NCBI GenBank assembly: GCA_032622095.1
Contig: CP136067.1
Location: 192,972,052 to 193,036,051, forward strand
Length of the DNA stretch: 64,000 nucleotides
Direction: 5' to 3'
Source of the DNA: Siphonodentalium dalli
Lineage: Eukaryota > Mollusca > Scaphopoda > Gadilida > Siphonodentaliidae
The notes beneath the pieces were generated by a model. It ran no database searches. It was not told the origin of the DNA and was given only the letters and a program-made list of their open reading frames with translations. A program made the translations under genes and the position numbers. Positions 11,350 to 23,794 of the stretch are shown one piece after another. Numbering within the stretch: position 1 is the first letter of the stretch; each line of letters starts with the position of its first letter.

Positions 11350-13495
11350 TAACAGTCCGCGGAACTAAATAGTCCCACTTACCATTTGACGCCCATTGAT
11401 CGTACGTTCCTAGCGAGATCGGTGAGGGGCACCGGTTTCTTCATATACTATGGGTGTAGAAAGATGCGATCACGCTAATGGTATTCTAAAAAACAGACAA
11501 TATAGTCGGTTTCGGTTTGTGTTTATTGACAAAATCTCTTGAATTAAAATAGTCCTAACATACACGTCCCATAATATTCATACTCACTCACCAGCGAAAA
11601 CGCACCAAGGGAAGTCACTCTATATTTTTATATTGAGCTACGTTCCTGAAAATTTCCCTCATCACATCAGTAGCTATCATAGATTCATAACTATAAGTAC
11701 CGGTACGATGGCTGAAATATGACATTGAGATTATTTTATTTATCTAGAAATTTCGAGATAACTTCTTAATATTTCGACATGCTAGGCCCATATATCTCAA
11801 AATTTCGACATGTTATCTCAATTTATAGATTTTGGAGATATAACTTCTCAATATTTTGACACATTATCTCAATATTATGAGATCAATATTTCGAGCTAAT
11901 TATCTAAATTGATACGGTAACTTCTCAATATGTTTAGATAATGTGAGGCTTGTGTGCGGTTAATGCAAACTCCATAGCTTTAAAAAGAATTTCGTTGTGG
12001 GCGTCATTACAGTGATATGGTAGGGTAGTGACAACGAACACCCCACACAACCACCTCGGTTTAAACAATCTCACAGTTATAAGACTAAATGGATCGATCT
12101 ATATCCGCTTGGGACCTGGGAACATCACGAATAAAAATTGTATTTAGAACCCCTTACGTCTTCAAAGACTTGCATTGCATACAGTGCATAATATACATTA
12201 AACGTTTGTTCAATTAGCCTTGGTTTAGTCTTTTAAAACTTAAAGACTATGGTCATGTCACCACTGTATTACAGAACATACCTGGTCCAATATTTGTACC
12301 CAGAATTTCCACAAAACCAACCCTCCAGACCCCAAAAATTCTGAATATTGCCATAGAGTTATTATTTGTCGTCTCTCGATCTATTGGGCTCTTTACGGAA
12401 TATGATACCAGTTTATATATATGTTTGATAGCGAATCCGGAGTACGGTACTTTTTGATGAGGAATTCGTTAGCCTCGTCAAATAAAGTTTTTGTACAAAA
12501 AGTACCGAAGTCCTATTTATGGGCCAGAACCCAATTTTGGGGTTCAGCCATATTTTCTCAACTTTTGGTCCCTAATTGAAACTTACTTTGATATACCCAC
12601 ATGGTAACCCCATACATATGCATCATTTCTATTATTTCCTATGGCACTCTTGTGTGGGATTGCCCATCATGGAGCACCTGGTCCCCAAAAATCCAAAAAT
12701 GAGCAACTACAACATCGCCAAGTTACTTTGACCGAAACCAACAATTTCAGAATGGTAATTAACCAATATAAGATACCCTTTTCACGTGAAAACTGTGTTA
12801 CTGTTCTGTGCCAGCTTTTCATTGATTGTGCATGTGGTTTAATCACCAATTACACACATTGATCAATAGATATCAACACAGTCCAGACAACTCAAATTGA
12901 CAATTTTGAAGTTTTATTTCAATGAAGTCATAAAACCCACTTATTACCTAGAGAAAATTAAGTTTCTCATTCAAATTCATCCATCAAATTGACAATATAT
13001 ACTTTATGCGAGCTTGCCCATCTGTTGATTCAACTATGCTAATTCGAGATGGCAACCAATATGGCCACCATAAATTTAGAAATGTACATTAACTTTTGTG
13101 CATTCATTGTAACTCAAAAGATTAAATATCATACAACAAACATGATATGTTTTCAAATCCTTATAATTTGCCATAAAATTTTAGTTTTCAAAAGTTGGCA
13201 AACTATTCAACAAGCCAATGACATTGGCTGAATGATTAGTTTGCAGGGTTGATCTCGAGTGATTGGTATCGATAACAGTTGCTAGTCTTTACTCTGTTTC
13301 CTACAATGAAAAGGTACGTTGCAGTATAGTGCATTCAAAATAAGCAACTGGGCAAATATATTTTGAAATATATGTATATTCTACTTCCCAACAATCTACA
13401 AAATATCAATGGTTCATTATCGAATCCCTCACATGAGAGGAATGGGAAATCCAGGAAAAGGCTTCACCCCAAAAACTGTGTATTTTTCGTTTCAG
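11350..13495. other. Intergenic stretch with ATCTC-rich tract
   Basis: From about 11730 to 11945 short palindromic units such as 'TATCTCAA' and 'TTGAGATA' recur, resembling the GAGATATCTC units of the element at 15977. Elsewhere in this interval no coding exon or repeat family was recognised. Confidence 0.4.
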
Positions 13496-13683
13496 TAACA
13501 TTATATCAAAACGTTACATTCTTTGTAATGATAGTGGACCCGGGGTTGTCTGAATTGTTATACAACTATACAGTTACGATTCAGCATCAATTGAGCCACG
13601 GGGGATGGCAAGACAATGGTACGATAGAGTCACCACTCCACGTGGAAACAACCAACCGTTCGTTAGTGACCGAAAATATCACA
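13496..13683 (+). CDS. Possible extracellular-domain exon, unrecognised gene
   Basis: A 62-codon open stretch follows a good acceptor (TATTTTTCGTTTCAG). The encoded text includes 'VTLYQNVTFFVMIVDPG' and contains five N-glycosylation sequons (NVT, NYT, NGT, NRS, NIT) within about 60 residues, which is unusual for chance and suggests a secreted or membrane protein. The 'VTF-V-VDPG' pattern is reminiscent of PKD-like beta-sandwich domains, but the hallmark WDFGDG is not seen. A stop follows at once and no clear donor is visible, so the exon may be terminal, truncated or part of a pseudogene. No partner exons were found. Confidence 0.25.
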
Positions 13684-13689
13684 TAATAT

Positions 13690-14540
13690 AGTATATGTAT
13701 TATCCAGGTTCATCACTTTATTATTTATATTATAGCATCCCACATGTGTTATATTTCAGTCGCGGATACTAGCCTGTACAGTTCCGCTATGAATGTGATA
13801 ATTTGACTATCACATGCATTAGCTTATGGAAAACCAATGATGGTGGTGAAATTAAATTGAATACAGCATAAAGTTGTTGTGCGTTTAATAGAGCAACACA
13901 CAAACACAGAAGCTTAAGATGCAGTTGGTATGAGCTTTGATAGAAGTATAAGTTATTCTGATATAGACACTGCTCCACCGCCCGGACTGTCTGTTGGCGA
14001 TCGAAATATGTTGAAAAATACTTGATACCGGCCGGTACAGTATTAATATATTGACTTTATTGATTATATATAAATAATAAACAAATAGGATATGTATGAA
14101 GGGCTGTCTATATATCTGTCTGTCCGTCCGTTCGGAATATTTATCCCATACTCCTGGACCGATTTCAACCAAAATTTGTGTTGTTACTCGGGATACCATG
14201 GCGGATGTTGCAATGGCGTTAGATTTTCATTTTTTTTTACTTTAAAACAAATTAATTTAATTTTTAAAAACAAATTAAATTCCGTTTTGTTAAATTGAGC
14301 AAGGAGTTCTATCTATAACACAATTTAAAAAAATTAAATTAAAAAACATGTATGTTTTGTTTTTTAATTTGAAACTATTTTTTTTTTTTTAGATATCCAA
14401 TTTTTTTAAAGATCAAAATGTTCGCGAAGCGAAGCGCACAAAGTGTCATAAACAACACTCAACGGGGCCGTAGGCTGCTCCGACGCTGAATAAAGGCTAC
14501 CAAGGGGAGCCCGTTTCAGCTAGTATATGCCATAAAATAG
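13690..14540. repeat. AT-rich and T-run repeat remnants
   Basis: Contains 'TTGAGCAAGGAGTTC' (about 14295) embedded in A/T runs, a combination also seen near 36650-36760, so both are parts of one dispersed repeat. At 14092-14215 a phrase with 'CTGTCTGTCCGTCCG' precedes it. No gene recognised. Confidence 0.45.
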
Positions 14541-15598
14541 TATAGACCATTTTACAGATAACCATTTTGACTGTTGCATTGTGGGCCAGAAAGTATCCAA
14601 AAAAAGATTGTTTTGATTATATATAAGATATAATTATATATGTAACACTTCAGTTATGGAGGAAAATAAAGATATATATATTGTTTTTTTTTAGCCTAGA
14701 ACAAAATCCAATGATTGCGTCCATTAAAAACCTCTTGCGCAAAAGCGCCGGTATACACGATAAAGAGCGTTTTCATTTATAATCATTTTTACTCGTTTTC
14801 AAAACTGATGTATATTGTTTTGTGAATGCTCATTGGTCACGCTATTTATTTTACGTATTTTTTCCCGTTGTATTTGAACATTTGTTACACAGGCTTCACG
14901 ATTATTAACTTCAACTGATAAGCGCGCCGACTGCTGCGTATGCGCGCAACAGTTTGTCTCAAATAAATTGTTATAAAAACACAGGTTTATGGCCGCGGAC
15001 ATAAGCCGATTAAGTGTGATGTAATTTATCCATGAACTTGACAACTGGAGATTCTATCACCATTCGACACGAAAATGGGACCTTTAAACAGACAAATTAA
15101 GTTTCATTTTCGTCGAACACGAAAAAGCGAATTTATTAATTGACGGCAGCTTCGGCAGTCTGAGGGTTAATTAATACCAAATGCACAGAACTCCTTTATG
15201 ATATTCCGATAGTACTGTGCTTACTCTATATTCTCTGAAAATTTGGTGTAAAAATTCACAATAGAACGACTTTTATCAGGCGTTTACTAAAACCGCAAAA
15301 TATTGAGAAATTAGTGCAATTTTCTGAATTTTCGCATTATTTCATCGCATAAAATCAATTAAAATACGACAAGCAACAGGAAATGTTTTTGAACATTCTA
15401 GAAGGGGTACATGTCCCTGATATATGTTTTAAATTTCTCGCGTAAACTATGACAGATACCAAAGTTATAATTAGTTTTATAGACCCACCCTAAATCCCCC
15501 ATGCATAGTAAATGCATGCGGCCGTAAAGCACGTGGCTTTGTTTGGATACTTTCTGGCCCACAATGCATCATTCTCGCTATCTGTAAAATGGTCTATA
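14541..15598. mobile_element. Non-autonomous DNA transposon with ~58-bp TIRs
   Basis: The left end begins TATAGACCATTTTACAGATA and the right end is its reverse complement; the arms stay similar for about 58 bases through 'GGGCCAGAAAGTATCC' (14541-14598 and 15543-15598). The inside (about 940 bp) has only short open frames with no recognised domain. TA at both ends could be a mariner-type duplication, but it may also belong to the TIR. Confidence 0.7.
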
Positions 15599-15599
15599 C

Positions 15600-15968
15600 C
15601 TGAGGCCATACATACTAACTTATCAGCTGTGAGAGATCGATGCAATTTGGTATTGTTACGTGACCGCGAGAAGATGACCATGCTCGTCGATAATTAGTTC
15701 TGTTGTTGATGTCGATCAACTTGTCATACAGCAGTGCAACACGCGTTGTTTATAAATATACCGTATATGTTCTATTTTTAGAACAGACCATTCATGCGAT
15801 ACCATATGACGATAGAGATCATTAGGGTGTTCCCATAGTTATGATTTTGATTGTTTATTTACTCAATGCCACAATTAAGTGGCGAATACAGAGTACTAAT
15901 TAATTAACATATATATATATATTTACAAAAGGGGGCCACTGTTGTCTGGCTTGCCAATTTCACATGGC
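15600..15968. other. Unassigned stretch
   Basis: Short AT microsatellite near 15910-15922 (TATATATA). Nothing else recognised. Confidence 0.4.
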
Positions 15969-15976
15969 AGAAGTGT

Positions 15977-16273
15977 ATGGGCAGCCAAATTAACATATAT
16001 ACTCAAATATTTGGAGATATCTCCAAATGAATTAGAGATATCTCCAAATGAATTAGAGATATCTCCAAATATTTAGAGATATCTTCAAATGCTTTGGTGT
16101 CCTAAATAGTTATGGTACGAATTGAAGAGCTCTCCAAATCGATTTAGAGATATCTGCAATTTATTTAAAGATATCTCCAAATGAATTAGAGATATCTTCA
16201 AATATTTGGAGATATCTCCAAATATTTAGAGATATCTCCAAATATTTGAGTATATGTTAATTTGGCTGCCCAT
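15977..16273. mobile_element. MITE with GAGATATCTC units
   Basis: Terminal inverted repeats ATGGGCAGCCAAATTAACAT and ATGTTAATTTGGCTGCCCAT enclose about ten palindromic units 'GGAGATATCTCC' with AAAT spacers. AGAAGTGT lies directly outside both ends (15969-15976 and 16274-16281), an 8-bp target duplication. The length of the duplication suggests hAT; the ends themselves are not a classic hAT terminus. Confidence 0.75.
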
Positions 16274-16284
16274 AGAAGTGTATA

Positions 16285-16648
16285 TTTGTACTATCATCAT
16301 CATTATCACCATCACCGTCACCATCATCATAATCATCTTCGATCATCATCGTCGTAGTCGCCATAACCACCACCATCACCACCATCGTCATCATCATCGT
16401 TATCATGATAATCAAAATCTTCATCATAGTCGTCGTCGCAATCATCATCGTCGCAATTGTCATAATCGTCGTCGTTATCGTCATCATCATCGCAATCATA
16501 TATATCATCATCATAATCATCGTCACCACCATCATCATCATCACCATTCTAATCATCTTCGCCATCACTGTCATTTTCGTCATCATCATCAACATCAGCA
16601 TCATCGGTATCGTTATCATCATCAGCAGCATCACCATCATCATCGCCA
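16285..16648. repeat. (CAT)n microsatellite, left part
   Basis: About 360 bases of imperfect CAT/CAC/CGT triplets, open in several frames and therefore producing long His- or Met/Ile-rich open frames that are not genes. The tract resumes at 17757 after the transposon at 16657-17748. Confidence 0.9.
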
Positions 16649-16656
16649 TTCGAAAC

Positions 16657-17748
16657 TAGGGTCCTGCGAATTGGAAATTTTTATCGAATCGAGTTCAGGA
16701 AATCGAATCGAATATCGAATCGAATCACATCTGTGTGTTGCATTCTCAAATGGGCATGTTTTGTCAACGATTAGTCGATTTGTGAAACGTTTTATGAACT
16801 ACATGGACGAGGTTCCATCATAACTTATATGGCGATGAACCATCGTTTGCAATACTATTAACTTAATGATAATTGTCGAGAGAACAAAAAACAGATTAAA
16901 ACGTCCATGCGGCCGTCACAGCGATTAATATATAACCACTAAACTGATTATTGGAACTAAAATCACGCGAAATTTATACTGTTTGCATGTACATGTGTAT
17001 ATGCAAAATTTCAAATCGACATTTGGAATCACCCATTGTTATAAACTTGAAGATGCAACAACAGTCGCAGGGTAGTCTGTTTGTGTAGTGCTGTATGGAT
17101 GCTTCTTGGACAGATGATTCCATAGATGGATCGTTGTCCCAGATGCTTGCGATTTCTACACCATTTTGCATCCATCACACGTGTAAGTCCCTGCCTGCAT
17201 CCTTATCATGTCTAAAATAAACATGAATAACGGACATATTTTCAACTGTCAAAGAATGCTCCGAAACTGAAAGTCAACCCCAAAAGAAAATACGGCCAAA
17301 ATGCAGTTTTCAATACCATGTTGTTTAAATTCTCAGCTATATTACATGACGCAGAATCTGAGACAGATAGACGGCGGATAACGCTAGAGGTTGCTCTGTC
17401 TCATAGGTATTATAATTTACCTGCGTTGTCGGACCATCGGCGATCTCCGAGCGTTTGGCTACCTTGTTCAAAGCTATAATCAGATGTATTTAGTCGTCCT
17501 ATAGTGGCTAATTGCTTATTATATTTAATAAATATAATCGCGACGTACAATAAGAATTATAAGGTGCATATATACATCATGTTCTCTATTATATGGCAAA
17601 AAAACCATATAAGATCGACGTGTGTACTTATCCGTAAACAGCCTACTTTTCTATCAGTGTATATTCGAAATTTCGAGTTGGCAATTTCGACTCGAATTCG
17701 AATCGAATTTGACTTTCGAATCGAATCTCGAATATTCGCAGGACCCTA
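16657..17748. mobile_element. hAT-like element inserted in the CAT microsatellite
   Basis: Ends TAGGGTCCTGCGAAT and ATTCGCAGGACCCTA, followed inside by GAATCGAATCGAAT-rich subterminal repeats. TTCGAAAC lies on both sides (16649-16656 and 17749-17756), a perfect 8-bp target duplication. TAGGG matches the hAT terminal consensus YARNG. Size 1092 bp; no intact transposase seen. The element at 21617-22857 has nearly the same ends (TAGGGCCCGGCGAAT), so they are one family. Confidence 0.85.
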
Positions 17749-17756
17749 TTCGAAAC

Positions 17757-18318
17757 AGTATCATCATTACCTCCACCACAGTTATCGTCATACTCCATTT
17801 ATATCGCATCTTCGCTATATATCTCGTAAGCAGATATAGTTATAAATTGCTGCTGTCAATTAGTTAGTTCATATCAATAATCTTACAACCCAACTTCACA
17901 AATATTGCAAACTGCTTTAATTAGAACATTTTGGTCAGCACTCGTGAGTAATTTTACTAATTTAGTTTCAGTTGGTTCCGTATATGGTAAGTTTTTGGCA
18001 AATATTTTCGTCTTAAATGTGTGAGTTCCGTGCATTCTAGTGTAATTCGTCGCCTATCGCCGTCTTGCATTGCTGGCAAATATTTGTATGCCCGGACGTC
18101 AATTTCCCAGATTGAATGTTTGTATTTTGTATTATACATAGTTACAAACGATAATGAGTCTAATTAACGTTTATTTTGACAATACAATTTCTGGTCTCTG
18201 TTAACAGTACCGGGTAACCAATATTGTTCGTTAGCTATACAACCACACGTTTTTTTACCAGAAAATATTCGAAATATAATCAATATTAATCGATAGAAGC
18301 CTTTCCGGATATATATTT
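17757..18318. other. Microsatellite tail and unassigned DNA
   Basis: The first 30-40 bases continue the CAT-type triplet tract interrupted at 16649. The remainder shows no gene or repeat I recognise. Confidence 0.5.
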
Positions 18319-19517
18319 TATACCACGGTAACTATGTAACACACGTTTACAAAGAGATAGACCATCTTTATACCCCGGTAACTATATAACACACGTTTAC
18401 AAAGAGATAGACCATCTTTATACCCCGGTAACTATATAACACCCGTTTACAAAGAGATAGACCATCTTTATACCCCGGTAACTATATAACACACGTTTAC
18501 AAAGAGATAGACCATCTTTATACCACGGTAACTATATAACACATGTTTACAAAGAGATAGACCATCTTTATACCACGGTAAATATATAACACATGTTTAC
18601 AAAGAGATAGACCATCTTTATACCACGGTAAATATATAACACATGTTTACAAAGAGATAGACCATCTTTATACCACGGTAAATATATAACACATGTTTAC
18701 AAAGAGATAGACCATCTTTATACCACGGTAACTATATAACACATGTTTACAAAGAGATAGACCATCTTTATACCACGGTAACTATATAACACATGTTTAC
18801 AAAGAGATAGACCATCTTTGTACCACGGTAACTATATAACACACGTTTACAGAGAGATATACCATCTTTGTACCACGGTAACTATACAACACACGTTTAC
18901 AAAGAGATAGACCATCTTTGTACCACGGTAACAATATAACACACGTTTACAAAGAGATATACCATCTTTATATCACGGTAACTATATAACACACGTTTAC
19001 AAATAGATAGACCATCTTTATACCCAGGTAACAAAATAACACACATTTACAAAGAGATAGACCATCTTTATACCACGGTAACTATATAACACACGTTTAC
19101 AAAGAGATAGACCATCTTTATACCACGGTAACTATATAACACACGTTTACAAAGAGATAGACCATCTTTATACCCCGGTAACTATATAACACATGGTTAC
19201 AAAGAGATAGACCATCTTTATACCACGGTAACTATATAACACGTTTACAAAGAGATAGACCATCTTTATACCCCGGTAACTATATAACACACGTTTACAA
19301 AGAGATAGACCATCTTTATACCCGGTAACTATATAACACACGTTTACAAAGAGATAGACCATCTTTATACCCCGGTAACTATATAACACACGTTTACAAA
19401 TAGATAGACCATCTTTATACCCCGGTAACTATATAACACACGTTTACAAAGAGATAGACCATCTTTATACCCCGGTAACTATATAACACGTGTTTACAAA
19501 GAGATAGACCATCTTTA
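18319..19517. repeat. 50-bp minisatellite, about 24 copies
   Basis: The unit contains 'GGTAACTATATAACACACGT' and 'AAAGAGATAGACCATCTTTA', repeated head to tail with a period of 50 bases and few changes. Because 50 is not a multiple of three, the open frames across it are not a protein repeat. The unit resembles the terminal repeats of the element at 24009-25499. Confidence 0.9.
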
Positions 19518-19539
19518 AAGTATGACAAATAATTATGTT

Positions 19540-19735
19540 TCATATAAGGATTAACTGTCATGTGGACTGTTTTTATGGAGATGTAACGGTGAGGTAAGTG
19601 GACATAACTTGTATGTAAAACCCGAGGTAAGTGGACATAACTTGTGTAAAACCCGAAGGGTTTTACATACAAGTTATGTCCATTTACCTCACCGTTACAT
19701 CTCCATAAAAATAGTCCACATGACAGTTAATCCTT
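19540..19735. repeat. Palindrome beside the minisatellite
   Basis: Arms contain 'GGATTAACTGTCATGTGGAC' and its complement, then 'GATGTAACGGTGAGGTAAGT'; the left arm carries an internal duplication of 'GAGGTAAGTGGACATAACTT'. A MITE-like hairpin of about 195 bp, with no target duplication I could fix. Confidence 0.7.
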
Positions 19736-19739
19736 ATAT

Positions 19740-21555
19740 TTATATACATTTAGCGAAAAGCCGCTTTTGTAAATATATTTAAATCGAAAAGTGTATCGTG
19801 ACAAGATCAGCCCAAAATACCCAATAGCACCCTTGGCAAAAGTTAATAGGAACAATTTCTCTTCATGTTGAAACCCGATGATGTATTAAGTCAATCCTGC
19901 GCGAGTCAAAATGCGCCCAAAGCATTACGCGTTCGTCTTTCCAAACCCAATGACGTATCGATGGTGTTATTAGCTTGGTGTTATGAGGCGTTACGCATTC
20001 ACCGAGAAATAACTGCAACTAGACACGTGGGCGCCGACCAATCAGAATGCTGGATTTAGTGATGACAACACTTAGTGTGTAAATATAATTATATAAACGG
20101 AATTACGCTTGATTTGAACAGTGTTGGGGTGAAGGAGATCACTCGATCTTTTCGACCATCCCGGGCGCTTCGCGCCCATCTACTCACTTTATTATTTGAA
20201 CAGTGCTATATAATTCATTATTAATGGGTTGTTATCGAGTGACCTTTGGAAAATTATAAGCACGCACGCTATTCCTGGGGGCAGTCGAACGTCCATGCTA
20301 TATATATAGTTTTACTATTAGTGCTCTATCAAGGTAACCCATGATGGACATCTGTGAAGCCTTTAATCATAATATGGCATTGGGCCCACTCCAGCTATAT
20401 AGCACCCAACGATGCCAGGGCAAGGGTCTACCCTATATGCACTCCTGGTCAACAATAACGTGCAGGTATTAGTGCATGTAGGTCAAATTCTCAATTCTTG
20501 GAAATTCTTTCCAGCCATGCAGTTTACAACATATAAGTTTATAAATATTATACAGGAATATATGGTCGGATTTATTTTTCACCATACATGCCAGGATTGG
20601 GGACTCCAACTTGCGGTGGGGGAGACCCTATTGCCATTCCCTGAATATCGGTAACATATACTATACAATAAATACAAGAAAACCATAGTCAGAAATAGTA
20701 ACGCGCTCAAGATCATATATTATATACCCATGATTGTAATTATAGAATCTTTTTCATGTGTTATTTGTAATTGGCATAGCTTATCACAAACCAAAAATCA
20801 ACATTATTGACATAATGTAAACGAAATTGAAATTCCCAACTACACCTTTTACCGGGCTCGACCTCGGGGTCGCACTACAGCTCGGCCTCGGGGTCGCCCT
20901 ACAACTTTTATGTGTCCCAATAATTAACATTCTATAAATAGAACCCCCATCGCCCACTGATACCCAATCACAACTTCTCGGATTATCGTTTTTGCTACGG
21001 AAATCATCGAGGTTTGCCAATTGCACTGATTCCAAGAAACAGCAAAACATTATACATGCGGAGCGCAAAATTAAAATATACAAATATCTCAACCTTTATT
21101 TTTCCCAGTTTCCATTTCAAGCATTAATAGGCTACATTTCTATATAGTCAATCTTGTGGGACGCGGATCAGCGGACCTGCGTCCTAATGACCGTGGCTTT
21201 GAAGGTGGGAGCTAACACGATAGAGTTCTCCCCCTTGCTATGCGCCGAACGTTTCCTCAAGATCGCCTATAATAAGTTTCTGTTCTAAGAATAGACAGTA
21301 ATACTGTCGCGAAATATTGTATGTGTTATATACCAGAAAAACAGCTGGAAAAACTCAAAATAAAATCAATATGACAGATAGTCTCTTCCGAGTCACAATA
21401 GAATTTGGCAAAAAATATTTTCAATTGGCAAATTATTTGGCAAAAGTAAATATTGGTCCAGCGCGGACCCTGCATGCTGTGCTTGTAACCAAGCTTTCCC
21501 ATCGCTATAATGAATGCCCTTCAAGATTCTAGTAGATAAACATACATGTAATTAT
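19740..21555. other. Unassigned stretch
   Basis: Contains a GC-rich patch with a doubled 'GGGCTCGACCTCGGGGTCG'-type motif at about 20855-20900. At 21395-21465 is a repeat with 'TTTGGCAAAAAATATTTTCA', shared with about 26690-26750, 27195-27245 and 44540-44585. No gene recognised. Confidence 0.45.
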
Positions 21556-21563
21556 CTGGTTAA

Positions 21564-23260
21564 AGGTACTCAATCCAATCAGACGCTCCTAAATTACTAT
21601 TTCCTTGGCTTCGGGGTAGGGCCCGGCGAATCGGCCTTTTTGGTTCGAATCGAATCGGCCGAATGATATCGAATCGAATCTTCGAATTGAATCATAGAAA
21701 ACCTGACTTCAATTACTGGGACAAATTTATTGTGAATAAACATCGATTTTATGAATAAACGTTACAAAATATTCGTTAACTAATTGATTTGTTTTCACCA
21801 TGTGCGATTTTCTCCCTGGAAAAAATATTCACTGGGGTTTTTGAAAGCGTACGAGACTCAACAAGTCATCTCTGCATTTACTCGCAAAAGCTGCGAACTT
21901 AGCAGTTAGCACATGTAATCGTGTATATACTTGGTATTTAAGCGACCAAACTATTCACTCTTAATTTCATTGGCTTTTGCAGTTTGTACCAGTGACGGAA
22001 ATAGTAAGTTCGAGTTGCGGGCCCAGATTAACGTTTCCGCGTTATAGTTGGAGAGACTGTGCCTTTGGTCCGTTACTCTCTCACTGGAACAATTCGTCGC
22101 TTGAATACCGAGTATATCCTTCGCAGTTGTAGCGAGTTAAGGCAATGGCGACTCGTTCGATTTCCATAACTCCAGTGGAGAGTCATCCCTTTTTAATATA
22201 ACCCAACACGCGAGTATGCCTCCATTTCCTTGGTTAGCCATACATATAATGAATTGTCACCAGGGTCCAGTACATTGTCCCTCTCCTGGGCAGCTTCAAC
22301 GTCATCAAACATAGCTTCAACGTCATCAAACATAGCATCAACTAAACTCTGGGTAGGTGGAGTTATCGGTTTATTAACTGCATTGCCCATACTAGTAGAC
22401 TGCTCTGTTTCATGGAGTCCATAGTGGGTCAAGCCCTGTTCAAAAAATTTCTGTATTACTTTTAAATCGCGGATCCATGTATGAACCTGCGAGCAGGTGG
22501 GGGTTTGGTGAGATAAAATCTGGATCGAAGTTGTGCATGAAGTTATTCTCTGAACTTTTTCACGCCTTTGGCGTCATTGAGTCGCAACTGCTTAGTCAGA
22601 TTCTGGATATATGGGACCACCATTGATACAGTTATAGAACGATCCGCGCTCAAAAAGGACGTTTCCTTTGCCATCGGCTTAAGTATAGAGGTAGTGCTGC
22701 TATTTTTTCCGATGAGTGCGATAAAAATGGCACGATCTTTGCGCGTTATATTTGATGTTGTTAAGATTTGTTTTGAGACGAATCGGACGATTGATATCGA
22801 ATCAAATCATCGGGAGTATATCAAATCGAATCGAATCTCGAACCTTCGCCGGACCTACTTCGGGGGTAAAAATATTTGATTCGAGTTGAGTAACCCACCC
22901 ATCAAAGCTCAGAGTGATCAGTTATTGATTTTTGAAGTTTGTTATTTCTTGAGATGCGTAATAATGGCCCAGAAAAACGTGGTCAATTGGAGGACCTTGG
23001 ACAAAATTGCGGATGAAGATGGACAACTCTAAAATCAAACATTAATACTGTCAAATTTCTTGATATCTTAGTGATAATACGGCCATATTTCATTGAACAA
23101 AATGTTGGTAAATAACACGATTTGGGAAATTTGATACCATAGTTGACAGTGGTTAGCATTATTTTGTTGCAATAAATCGATTCTGATAACTGAAGTGTAT
23201 TTTTAAGAAATGTTGTTGTATCTTGATGGTATGGGGACCATCTGATCGGATTGAGTACCT
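21564..23260. mobile_element. TTAA MITE family G, copy 1, split by a hAT element
   Basis: Ends AGGTACTCAATCC and GGATTGAGTACCT, flanked by TTAA (21560-21563 and 23261-23264). After removal of the inserted 1241-bp element and one 8-bp duplication, it would be 448 bp, matching the uninterrupted copy at 61404-61849 (446 bp). TTAA target use suggests piggyBac-type mobilisation. Confidence 0.85.
21617..22857 (-). mobile_element. hAT-like element with decayed transposase C-terminus
   Basis: Ends TAGGGCCCGGCGAATCGG and TTCGCCGGACCTA, with CTTCGGGG duplicated outside (21609-21616 and 22858-22865). On the minus strand about 21985-22180 reads as a damaged hAT dimerisation domain: short phrases 'AKDILGIQATNCSSERV' and 'NAETLIWARN' match the family pattern, with a stop codon inside. 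A small open frame at 22193-22432 (minus) sits just upstream and may be more of the same gene. Not functional. Confidence 0.85.
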
Positions 23261-23264
23261 TTAA

Positions 23265-23790
23265 GAACTATGGAACTTATAGGTTGAAAGTTGAATAAAT
23301 CCATATCGACAATGACTTTCTTGTATGTCCCCCAATATGGGATTCAATGGTTACCATGGATACTGATGAGAATGACTCTCATCCAGATCTGAAATAGCTT
23401 GTTTGTTGGATGTCTCCAATATAGGATTTCACATGTCACATGATGTGTGGCATGCTTTAGAACCAATTTAAAATATAGATATTGTGAATTTATATATAAC
23501 TGCATAGGTGACATTCCCTTGTGTAGCCAGTCTCATAAACCGAGGAATGTATTCAACAACACTTTGCCAACCAACACAATTGATAGCTGTATGCTGTGAG
23601 TGTATGGGGAAGTGCTTTAGAGAAAGCAGAGATAAAATGTTTACACATAAAAACAGATGAATTTTTTACTAAATATCATGGATTTTAACACACAACTAAC
23701 AATAGTGAACAATCAAGAATAAGTAAGAAGGAACATGGTTGTTTAATTCCATCTACCACATGCTCCATAACATGCATATGTAATTATGTA
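23265..23790. other. Unassigned AT-rich stretch
   Basis: Nothing recognised beyond general AT richness. Confidence 0.4.
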
Positions 23791-23794
23791 TGTA

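Noticed and set aside
16254-16823. Long His-rich open frame on the plus strand and Met/Ile-rich frame on the minus strand.
   Set aside because: Produced by the CAT triplet microsatellite and running into a transposon.
19168-19672. Repetitive Tyr/Val-rich open frames on the minus strand.
   Set aside because: The repeat period is 50 bases, so each unit shifts frame; not a protein repeat.
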